From: BQJU01 sp964015035
Lineage (GTDB): Bacteria; Bacteroidota; Bacteroidia; Chitinophagales; Saprospiraceae
Reading direction: 5' to 3'
DNA length: 59,931 nt
NCBI GenBank assembly: GCA_964015035.1
Contig: CAXHCA010000021.1
Location: forward strand, 1 to 59,931
The notes beneath the pieces are model-generated. The model was not told the DNA's origin, did not search any database, and saw nothing but the letters and a program-made list of their open reading frames with translations. The translations under genes and the position numbers were made by a program. Below are positions 53,901 through 59,931 of the stretch, in pieces. How positions within the stretch are numbered: position 1 is the first letter of the stretch; every line of letters starts with the position of its first letter.

Positions 53901-55031
53901 TTTAAAAGCAAGGACAAATCGGACAGAACTTACGGCAAGGGTAGTCGGTTACTCTCCTCTCGAGAATGGAACTACCGTTATGATGATGAGGGCAATCTGG
54001 TAAGCAAAAAACACAAGAGAAAAGGGGAAGAATGGCATTATCAGTGGTATGCCAATGGTATGTTGGCCAGTGTTATTCGACCTAACCGGGATGAAGTCAG
54101 CTTTAAATACGATGCCTTGGGACGCCGGATTGAAAAGACCTATGCCGGACGATCCACGCGATGGCTTTGGGACGGGAACGTACCTCTACACGAGTGGCAG
54201 GATTCTGTTGATCAGCCGGCTTTCTTTATCGATGAATTAGGGGACTTAATTCCTCATCAACCAGAAGGTGTGACAACTTGGGTCTTTGAGGAAGATAGCT
54301 ATGTTCCGATGGCAAAATTGGTACTTGGTAAGCGTTATAGTATTATTACGGATTATCTGGGAACCCCGGTGGAAATGTATGATGAAAATGGTAATCAAAC
54401 CTGGACCTGCGAATTGGACATTTATGGAAAGGTACGGCAGGGTAGAGGAGCGCAAAATGCTTGTCCGTTTCGATACCAGGGCCAGTATGAGGATGTGGAA
54501 ACGGGATTGTATTATAATCGGTTTAGGTACTATGCATCGGAGGAGGGGAGGTATTTGAGTCAGGATCCGATAGGGTTGGATTCGGCTAATGTTAATCTAT
54601 ATTCATATGTTTATGATGTAAACATCTGTTTGGATTTTTGGGGATTGATCCTAGTATACAGAAACCTAAGCTCAGCAGACAATAAGTCGAACGGGCTTTC
54701 TGCTAAGAAACCTGGAAGGGGAATGACCCCAGCTGGACATATTATGAATGGAAGTAGAGACAGTTTCAAAGGCTCTCAGTTTATTTCAACTACTACTGAT
54801 CCAGAGGTAGCAAAAAAATGGAAGAGAGAGGGACGCCCAATAGTTATGTTTGATACTGATGATGTTGTACCTGACTTTGCTGGAAATCTTAGCATTGTGG
54901 ATGTATCTGATGCCGATAAGGCTAAAGCCGCAAATCTGAGAGGTCGTGCTTATTCAAATGCTGTATCTTCAAAAGAGGTTTTAGTTGAAGGGCATGTGCC
55001 TAGTGATAAAATAAAAACCTATTGCACTTAA
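50943..55031 (+). CDS. PAAR-Rhs T6SS effector with ADP-ribosyltransferase-like toxin tip
   Basis: The 1362-residue polymorphic toxin has a PAAR-like domain at about 1-160 (rich in Pro/Gly with His, e.g. HIPIGGMFVPPPP, GSSTVLAEDEPLSRLGMPV). A DUF6531-type entry (GHPVDIATGKVFTDFVDFELP, about 218) is followed by many YD/RHS repeats. The core ends with YNRFRYYASEEGRYLSQDP then NLYSYVYDVNICLDFWGL. The C-terminal 127 residues (1236-1362) are the variable toxin. VYRNL (Arg1240), FISTTTDPE (Ser1282) and EVLVEG (Glu1345) give the R-S-E order of an ADP-ribosyltransferase fold, still an inference. The next gene is the likely immunity protein. Confidence 0.9.
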   Translation: MIAAKHFDPVMGVDIHIIQPPGPVPPVPIPHPFIGTVMDVLDYVPILGATVFVNGIPRACAGTEVKNVPHIPIGGMFVPPPPGNEGEIFMGSSTVLAEDEPLSRLGMPVLSCQSIGMMPPVRKKVKTTSMVLPTSVVLSIPAGRPVLVGGPPTISLMAIGMRAGMAGLGKLNKLKKSSKLMKKMSDKVHEAASKAMKKMGVPPNIQNKVHKGICSVTGHPVDIATGKVFTDFVDFELPGPIPLKWERVYYSCSVLDGSLGYGWHHSYDMALAFDDDRQGMALRTPDGRGIPLPPLNQGEDYFDAKEKLHFFHDQEGYGYRDKDQLIYRFSKTGKGINEILPLTKIENKAGFAIQFEYNSYGYLSSITDSAGRVLKVHSGPNGRILAIHAPHPLDKNDSFPIIRYEYDEKGDLVAAIDPLGHKGTFEYDHHLLTKETNRNGLSFYFEYKKIGQHIRCTRTWGDGGIYNHKLEYNLKGKYTIVTNSLGHFVAHFWNNEGVVHKEVDSENNVTLREFGSATELLSETDPLGRKTEFVYDDRQNIISVVEPHGAVTYYTYTEDDLLASITDPNGGEWSWVYDEHNRLLSRQNPAGLGASYAYNEVGLLEGIQLTGGGKITLEYDEDFNLIRMIGAKQEESIWKYDYLGRCTMAVGPNQNTQFREFDLNGQIRKIREPDGNNRVLSYDPEGNVIHARDAHHNVQFEYAPMGRLKSRIEAGGKIDFRYNTEQDLIGLQNEKQESYFFERDRSGQITKEVGFDGITRTYIRDAAGQVNKVVRPGSKISTYQYDRGGRIVEVGHSNGTKEIFHYDLSGNLIEAINDDATVRFTRDALGRVIEEWQNGHRVQSTFGPFGRKHISSSLGADIKIDWDKEGLVESVQAREKEQNPWEIQFKRDAVGMEIERILPGNITASYQRDSLGRPISHTVFQSGKKVRAKRYSWDSNDRLTQIIDDLSYGRIDFSHDSVGNLVKATYSSGEEIFRMADEVGNLFKSKDKSDRTYGKGSRLLSSREWNYRYDDEGNLVSKKHKRKGEEWHYQWYANGMLASVIRPNRDEVSFKYDALGRRIEKTYAGRSTRWLWDGNVPLHEWQDSVDQPAFFIDELGDLIPHQPEGVTTWVFEEDSYVPMAKLVLGKRYSIITDYLGTPVEMYDENGNQTWTCELDIYGKVRQGRGAQNACPFRYQGQYEDVETGLYYNRFRYYASEEGRYLSQDPIGLDSANVNLYSYVYDVNICLDFWGLILVYRNLSSADNKSNGLSAKKPGRGMTPAGHIMNGSRDSFKGSQFISTTTDPEVAKKWKREGRPIVMFDTDDVVPDFAGNLSIVDVSDADKAKAANLRGRAYSNAVSSKEVLVEGHVPSDKIKTYCT

Positions 55032-55041
55032 ATCTGTAATC

Positions 55042-55350
55042 ATGGATGCACGAGAGAGAATTGAATTCGTTTATGATGGACTTGTGGGCACTGACTCTAT
55101 CCCTGTTAAGCTGAGGCAAAAGCACCCGGTGGACTATGATAAGCTTGAGCAAATAATAGAATCTGTTCGATTTCTAGTGGAATATTATAAGGGGAACGAT
55201 ATGGTACCAAAGAAGTTAGCGATTTGTTTTGTTGATATCTATGGTGCTTTTCAGTTTAATGAGGATTACTTTGATGAAAAAACGCTTAATGAACTTGAGG
55301 ATATTGGTATTCTGCTTCAGGAAATGGCTTATGAGTTATTTGAGGAGTAG
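55042..55350 (+). CDS. Probable immunity protein to the Rhs toxin
   Basis: The 102-residue acidic protein begins MDARERIEFVYDGLVG and ends LLQEMAYELFEE. It has no signal peptide and no known domain. It lies 10 bp after the toxin stop on the same strand, which is the usual place of an Rhs immunity gene. A self-made toxin acting in the cytosol needs a cytosolic inhibitor, consistent with this protein. The family is not recognised, so the assignment rests on position, size and acidity. Confidence 0.7.
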   Translation: MDARERIEFVYDGLVGTDSIPVKLRQKHPVDYDKLEQIIESVRFLVEYYKGNDMVPKKLAICFVDIYGAFQFNEDYFDEKTLNELEDIGILLQEMAYELFEE

Positions 55351-55376
55351 GAGAGTAAATCAAGTGTTACAAGTTG

Positions 55377-56032
55377 AGAGCTTGTTTGGATGTAAAAATA
55401 TCCTTTCTGGAGCGCAGTATATCATCATTTTAGAAAATGGAAAAAGGATGACAGATTTGAATAAATGAGCCAGATGCTGAATGAAATGGAATGCTATAAT
55501 GAGGACAGAGAAGAATTGCCTTCGTTGGTATATATTGATAGTCAAAGTGTTAAAGCTAGTTCGTTTATTTCTTTAGATACTGGGTTCGATGGAGGTAAAA
55601 AGGTTGAAGGCCGCAAAAGACATCCCATTACCGATACGATGGGATTAGTATGGGGTGTGATGGTCAAAGCCGCTAATGTTCATGATGGGACACAGGGCAT
55701 AAAAGTATTTGGGAAAATAAAACAAGTATTAGAAAGAGTGGAAAAAGTGCTGGCCGATGGGACTTATAAAGGGAGTGTTGAGGAATTCGTAAAAGAAATA
55801 TTAAAAATAGAAGTAGATATCTCATCGCGTCCGCCAAGTTCAAAAAGATTTGTTCCCATCAAAACACGATGGGGTAGAGAAAGGGCATTTGGATGGTTCA
55901 ATTTTTTCGTCGATTGTCCAAAGATTATGAAAAATCAGTAGAAAATGCTGCTGCGTGGGTATTATTGGCCAATTCTCAAATCATATTATCCAGAATGCGG
56001 TGGATTCAAAATTTGTGCTCCAAACATGCTCT
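55377..56032 (+). pseudogene. Degraded IS5-type transposase copy with both ends
   Basis: Near-inverted ends AGAGCTTGTTTGGA (55377-55390) and TCCAAACATGCTCT (56019-56032) flank a broken transposase. A first piece reads KYPFWSAVYHHFRKWKKDD and stops just before the ATG at 55465. The next frame encodes IS5/DDE sequence VYIDSQSVKASSF, GRKRHPITDTMGLVWGVMVKAANVHDG and VLADGTYKG. A frameshift at a T-run near 55905 leads into FRRLSKDYEKSVENAAAWVLLANSQI. The N-terminal part is short, the copy is about 650 bp rather than 900 or so, and it cannot be active. It separates the Rhs immunity gene from the downstream cargo block. Confidence 0.85.
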
Positions 56033-56065
56033 GAGAAAAATTAGAATTCTTAAATAAAAATCATT

Positions 56066-56515
56066 ATGAGCGCACATCTCAAATACAATATAGCAGAAGC
56101 CATGCTCTATGGTAAAATTGAGAACCTGGAAATTAGAGAATTTGCCGGTTCAGGAGGGCGATCAATGACTAAAACAAGAGGAGCTGAAAATTGGCTGCTG
56201 GAAAATAACTGGGAAATGACCTTTGTGAAAAAAACAAAAGATCATCCCGGAGGACCTCTACCAAGAGGAAGATATAAAATGGTGATCCATGAATCAAGAG
56301 CCAACTGGATCAGGTTAATTCCGCTGGCTGGAACGTATATGGGCGGCAGGGATGGTATGGCTATTCATGGCCGAGGGCCAAGAGGTAGTGATGGTTGTAT
56401 AGTTCCATTAGATTTTAATGTTGTACTGAAGTTAGTTCAAAAACTAAAAGAGATAGATTATAATCCAATTTTGGAGGTAATTGTCGAGGGAGATCTTACC
56501 TACTCTAGAACTTAA
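56066..56515 (+). CDS. L,D-transpeptidase-like protein, candidate Tlde1-type T6SS effector
   Basis: The 149-residue cytoplasmic-looking protein has no signal peptide. After an N-terminal segment a beta-rich domain contains GPLPRGRYKMVIHES and the key motif MAIHGRGPRGSDGCIVPL (His101, Ser108, Cys111). That is the His ... Ser-x-Gly-Cys pattern of L,D-transpeptidases of the DUF2778/Tlde1 group, which in other T6SS cleave or exchange D-Ala in peptidoglycan. The lack of an export signal inside a T6SS locus favours delivery by the T6SS. No lipoprotein immunity gene is evident beside it. Confidence 0.7.
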   Translation: MSAHLKYNIAEAMLYGKIENLEIREFAGSGGRSMTKTRGAENWLLENNWEMTFVKKTKDHPGGPLPRGRYKMVIHESRANWIRLIPLAGTYMGGRDGMAIHGRGPRGSDGCIVPLDFNVVLKLVQKLKEIDYNPILEVIVEGDLTYSRT

Positions 56516-56525
56516 ATCAGGATTT

Positions 56526-57461
56526 ATGCCCAGATACCAACTCACCAAAATAGCCGAATTTCCTGCACTGGGAGGATATCCAGAGTCGGAAATTAATGCA
56601 CAAATGAAAAAAGAAAGGTATACACCTACTACAGTGGGTATTTTTACCATTTATGCAATTGAGGCGCATAGAAGTGGTGGTCGCTGGCAAATGTCGGTGG
56701 TACCTTGGGGGGCAGAAACTAAAATCACGGGAACCAATGTAGTCTCAGTGAAAATCAACGGCGTTTGGGAAAAACTTTCTGGATTACCGCATTGGAAAAA
56801 GTTAACAACTGAGCAGGCGGTCTTGGATGCTTTGCTTGATTCTTATGATGTCCTATTTAATCAAGGCACGGTAGAAGCAATGGCTAGAGTATTGGGAATC
56901 GACCGGATAGAAATTATAGGAAGAATGGGGGCAGGTGTATTGGTCGGTTCTCCAGCCGGAAGAGAGATCCCGGATAAATGGCTACTAAATGATTTTGGAC
57001 ATAAGTCAATAAAATATTTTAAAGATCGAAACCACGATGGTCGTTACAACCGAGGAGACAGATTTATCAATGATTTTATGCACTCCTCTCCATTAACGGA
57101 AGTTTGGACAGACCTTGGAGTAACAACTCAGAGCAGAATCAGGACATTTGCCCTTAGTAGAGCAACCGATAAAACTAATTTTAATCAACGGTTTGATAAT
57201 GCACTTTTAGGGCATTCTCATGGTTGTATACATCTTTTTCCCCACGATATTGATACGATGGTGGCCAATGGTTATTTAGAAATAGGGGGGATAATTAAGG
57301 TACACCCTTATGATGAAAGTTCAAAATCTATACTTACTGTAAATCGGCAGAGGACTTTGGATTTTGAAGTTCATTTTTTTCCAAAAGATTGTAATGTTTT
57401 TGTCTTTAAAACTCAAAGATTACCCCGGCCTTCTTCATTAAGCCCCATGGTGACCCCTTGA
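56526..57461 (+). CDS. YkuD-like L,D-transpeptidase-fold protein, candidate T6SS cargo
   Basis: From the ATG at 56526 the protein has 311 residues; a TTG at 56481 is possible but overlaps the previous gene. The C-terminal part has the YkuD signature LGHSHGCIHLFP (His230, His232, Gly233, Cys234) followed by IDTMVANGYLEIGGIIKVHPY. A middle section (FKDRNHDGRYNRGDRFINDFMH) contains an Asp/Asn-rich loop that could bind metal. There is no signal peptide, so a periplasmic location would need T6SS delivery. Two different L,D-transpeptidase-type genes in tandem are unusual. Confidence 0.65.
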   Translation: MPRYQLTKIAEFPALGGYPESEINAQMKKERYTPTTVGIFTIYAIEAHRSGGRWQMSVVPWGAETKITGTNVVSVKINGVWEKLSGLPHWKKLTTEQAVLDALLDSYDVLFNQGTVEAMARVLGIDRIEIIGRMGAGVLVGSPAGREIPDKWLLNDFGHKSIKYFKDRNHDGRYNRGDRFINDFMHSSPLTEVWTDLGVTTQSRIRTFALSRATDKTNFNQRFDNALLGHSHGCIHLFPHDIDTMVANGYLEIGGIIKVHPYDESSKSILTVNRQRTLDFEVHFFPKDCNVFVFKTQRLPRPSSLSPMVTP

Positions 57462-57550
57462 TCAAAATCAGATTTAAGTGTACGTGAAAGGAGGTGCGTT
57501 TTTCCTCTATGCGTTAATGTAACAGTGAAGTTGATATAAAAAATAGAACT

Positions 57551-58357
57551 ATGTCGAAAAACCTTGCATTGCAAATTGTCAATAACTTTGCTTCGGGAAG
57601 AGGGATTACCGTTTGGCCTAATATTAATAAAAATAAGCTGATAAGTGGAATTATAGAAAGAGTTCAAAATCCTAATTTGATCAATCAGGCAGGCACTCCA
57701 TTATGTGGCCCGGCCTCATTGGCCAGAAGTTTGGCAATAGATAAACCACAGTTTTATGTGCAAAGCATTCTCGAACTTTATAAATTTGGTGAAACCCGAA
57801 TAAATAATCTTGAAATAAAGGCAGGTAGTGAATTAAGGGAATCGAGTGTTCAAGGAAATATAGATCCTACTGACTGGATTTTGCTTGGCAGCATTCGAGA
57901 TTCTAATAATTGGTTCCTCTCTCCTGCCGGATGGTTTGGAAGTAATGCGGCAGGAATTACCTCTCCAGGAGAGATAGAAGGTTGGCTCAATGATGTAGGA
58001 TATACTAAGGTAATAAATAAAACACATGTCGTATTAAGACCAATTTCTATAGTTTTCGAAGCGGAGGCTATGGAAGCAAGTAGATTATTTACCCAAGGTT
58101 ATAAAGTGCTTCTATTGATAGATGCGGATATGTTAAATCCTTTAAATCAGGATGATATAACCTCCTTGCACCCTGATCACTGGGTTGTTCTAAATTCTAC
58201 GATAAATGGCTTGGTAATAGGAAACGGGAATTCATCGGTTAGTTTTTCCATATACACCTGGGGAGGGGTCTACACCGTGCCAATGAACATTAATAAACCA
58301 TTGACCAAAAGAAATTTTTTGACTAAATACTATGGGTATATAGCAGCAAAAATTTAA
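57551..58357 (+). CDS. Papain/C39-like cysteine peptidase-fold protein, candidate cargo
   Basis: The 268-residue protein has Cys52 in AGTPLCGPASLARSLA, a typical nucleophile helix (Cys-Gly-Pro-Ala) of papain-like C39-type peptidases and NlpC-like hydrolases. His210 in HPDHWVVLNS is the expected base, followed by a glycine/asparagine loop (GNGNSSVSFSIYTWGG). There is no signal peptide or transmembrane helix. The target could be peptidoglycan peptide or host protein. The placement between the T6SS effectors and tssF suggests it is secreted cargo. Confidence 0.6.
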   Translation: MSKNLALQIVNNFASGRGITVWPNINKNKLISGIIERVQNPNLINQAGTPLCGPASLARSLAIDKPQFYVQSILELYKFGETRINNLEIKAGSELRESSVQGNIDPTDWILLGSIRDSNNWFLSPAGWFGSNAAGITSPGEIEGWLNDVGYTKVINKTHVVLRPISIVFEAEAMEASRLFTQGYKVLLLIDADMLNPLNQDDITSLHPDHWVVLNSTINGLVIGNGNSSVSFSIYTWGGVYTVPMNINKPLTKRNFLTKYYGYIAAKI

Positions 58358-58365
58358 TACATTCG

Positions 58366-58509
58366 ATGATATTAAAACAGAAATATCGGCGATTCATTAT
58401 TGTGGTTGTCCTGGCCATCATTCTTCTAATTATTTTAGGTTTGGATGAGGACCGTACAATTGTCAATGGAGTGAGACATTTTTTGAAGGCCGCCTTTAGA
58501 GCGTTTTGA
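58366..58509 (+). CDS. Small 47-residue single-pass membrane protein
   Basis: ATG 58366-58368 reads MILKQKYRRFIIVVVLAIIL and continues LIILGLDEDRT to VRHFLKAAFRAF. It has a basic N-terminus, one transmembrane helix at about 10-27 and a short charged tail. It lies 8 bp after the C39-like gene and 32 bp before the next, so it is in the same transcript. Its size and anchor suggest a membrane immunity factor or a small accessory protein; nothing in the sequence shows which. Confidence 0.6.
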   Translation: MILKQKYRRFIIVVVLAIILLIILGLDEDRTIVNGVRHFLKAAFRAF

Positions 58510-58541
58510 GAGGTAATTTTAAATAACTAAACTCAAATTCT

Positions 58542-59054
58542 ATGTATTCCATGGCAGTTAATGAAGTCAGAAGAGTAATGGATGAAGTATTGACTGGTCA
58601 AACTTTTGATCGAAAGGCTTTTGAATATTACCATCTTCACCGCAATTATTTTAATGTTAAAAATGAAGTCACTATTTTAGCAGAGATTGGTAATGCTCAA
58701 TTTAGAGATAATCTGGGGTTTATTTGGACAGAGGTTTCTACTATGAAAAACTTTTTCCATATGCCAAAAACTAATTGGGTGGGTAGCATGATTGGCGTTT
58801 CTGAGCCTTACAGCCGAAAATTTTTGAGAGACGATACTACCTCTGGGCTCAATGGCGAGTTCGAGATGATTATCAGAACCTCTGACGGCAAAAGGATTGA
58901 TGGAATAACGCATGCAGGTTACCAAGAAACGTATAATTTTGGTAGGACAAGAAATTTTACGGAACACAAAGCACTTGATGTTGACCCTCATACTAATAAC
59001 CCGAATTATCAAATAAAAATTGATAATGGTTATATTAGAATTATTAAGAAGTGA
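58542..59054 (+). CDS. Unrecognised protein before tssF
   Basis: The 170-residue protein (start ATG 58542; ATG 58551 is an alternative) has no signal peptide. A helical N-terminus (MAVNEVRRVMDEVLTGQ) precedes a beta-rich C-terminal half (GEFEMIIRTSDGKRIDGIT, GYQETYNFGRTRN) with conserved-looking His, Asp and Tyr. It ends 3 bp before tssF, so it is in the T6SS transcript. It could be an immunity partner, a cargo protein or a baseplate accessory. No function is recognised. Confidence 0.55.
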   Translation: MYSMAVNEVRRVMDEVLTGQTFDRKAFEYYHLHRNYFNVKNEVTILAEIGNAQFRDNLGFIWTEVSTMKNFFHMPKTNWVGSMIGVSEPYSRKFLRDDTTSGLNGEFEMIIRTSDGKRIDGITHAGYQETYNFGRTRNFTEHKALDVDPHTNNPNYQIKIDNGYIRIIKK

Positions 59055-59057
59055 ATA

Positions 59058-59931
59058 TGAACTCAAGTATTACAAAGGAAGAATTATATCGCTCCATTCT
59101 CTTCCGTGCGGCCGATATATACGACATAGACTATGAAGACGTTGAACGCGATGTAGGGCAGCAATTTGATCCTATGATTCGATTTATGGCCGGCGCACTG
59201 GCTTCCGAGTTGGAGCGCGTCTATCAGCACATGCATGATACAGAAGGGCGGTTACAAAGGCGATTGGCGAAGGTGTTATTGCCAGAGTATTTCCACCTGC
59301 CTCAACCAGCGCATGCTTTAGCAAAGGCCAGAGCTTCTTCAGATTCTTTGGTTATCGATGAAACAACCTCCCTCATCAAAGAAACGGAAGAAGAAGATTT
59401 GGAAAACATCGCATTCACACCGATATTCCCAATTAGAATTTTACCTGCAGAAGTTCAGCTGATTGCTACAGAAAATCGATTGATTGAGGTTAAAAGCCAA
59501 CCGCGATTAAAACGTCAGTCGGGGCAAGAACTTCCAGATGAGGTAAGAAAAATTGCTATTGGTTTTGAGGCTTCAGATCCAATTACCAATTGGCAAGGCG
59601 CGAATTTATATTTTGATCTCAAAGGAAGCAAAAAGGACGGAGGAGATAAAGCTCTGTTATTGGCGGCGTTAAAACATGCGAAATGTTCTTTCCAAGGAAA
59701 AAAGCTCAACGTTCAATCGGGCATACCGGAAAACCAATTAATTCTTGAAGATTATTTAAATGGTAATGAACATCTCCAACAAATAATACGAGCAAGATAT
59801 GAAAGACACTTTCTGACATTTTCAGATGCAGAAATTCCAGAGGTAAGCCCAATAGAAACTAACGAATTTTTGAAGAACTGGTATCGCCAATCAGGATTGG
59901 AAGAGGGAGAGGTAAACACAAAATTGTCAAA
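59058..59931 (+). CDS. tssF: T6SS baseplate protein TssF (5' part)
   Basis: ATG 59058-59060 opens a frame that runs off the window. The first 291 residues contain the TssF start: ITKEELYRSILFRAADIYDI, DPMIRFMAGALASELERVYQHM and RLAKVLLPEYFHLPQPAHA. This fits the N-terminal region of subtype-iii TssF, which bridges TssE and TssK in the baseplate wedge. About half of the usual protein is present. The rest, with tssG, tssK and others, presumably follows beyond the window. Confidence 0.88.

Noticed and set aside
55465..55941. Intact IS5 transposase
   Set aside because: The N-terminus is cut by an in-frame stop and the C-terminus is frameshifted at a T-run, so it cannot be functional.

Overview
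The window looks like chromosomal DNA of a Bacteroidota bacterium, most likely of the Saprospiraceae/Chitinophagales kind. Reasons: type IX secretion (T9SS) C-terminal sorting domains on two proteins, a very long repeat protein ending in a gliding-motility-type C-terminal domain, Bacteroidota -33/-7 promoters (TTTG-N19-TAnnTTTG, perfect upstream of purH), a CarboxypepD-regulatory-like domain on a VWA protein, and a type VI secretion locus of the Bacteroidota-specific subtype (T6SSiii). The lineage is inferred from gene content, not from a marker tree.

Region 1 to 38.7 kb is an ordinary chromosomal backbone. It holds two TPR-like secreted proteins, an outer-membrane protein overlapping coaX, purH, a VWA pair, thymidine kinase, a rhomboid protease, a cytoplasmic-looking subtilase with a SPOR domain, an ECF-like sigma factor, an XRE regulator, lipA, a 1.8 kaa T9SS repeat protein, a dprA/alkaline phosphatase pair, an SH3 protein convergent with a GH73-fold protein, a cystathionine gamma-synthase-type enzyme, HU, a four-gene oligopeptide-type ABC locus without ATPases, two NAD(P)-fold enzymes, tRNA-Arg(CCT) and a DUF4350-like protein. 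The first 101 bases are a perfect fold-back palindrome that artificially ends the first gene. It is probably a contig-end assembly artefact.

At about 39.0 kb the backbone stops abruptly. A YjbR/MmcQ-type gene is cut after 28 codons by a 102-bp inverted-repeat element, and the other side of that element is an IS110-type transposase fragment. From 39.8 kb to the end of the window lies a T6SSiii locus: clpV (tssH), two tandem TssO-like membrane coiled-coil proteins, tssB, tssC, hcp (tssD), a broken cysteine-peptidase-like gene, vgrG (tssI), tssE, a TPR protein, a PAAR-Rhs protein with an ADP-ribosyltransferase-like tip, a probable immunity gene, an IS5-type remnant, a cargo block, and the start of tssF.

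ClpV, TssB/C, Hcp, VgrG, TssE and TssF supply the contractile sheath, tube, spike and baseplate. The Rhs protein is the obvious tip toxin, and the TPR gene 6 bp upstream of it is a candidate loading adaptor. The block between the Rhs toxin and tssF carries two different L,D-transpeptidase-like proteins, a papain/C39-like protein, an overlooked 47-aa membrane protein and an orphan. None of the larger ones has a signal peptide, which suggests a block of T6SS cargo (several predicted to act on the cell wall) with partners. IS5-type terminal sequences (core CATGCTCT) recur in the non-coding gaps and at the frameshift of the broken effector gene, so this locus has been remodelled repeatedly by mobile elements.
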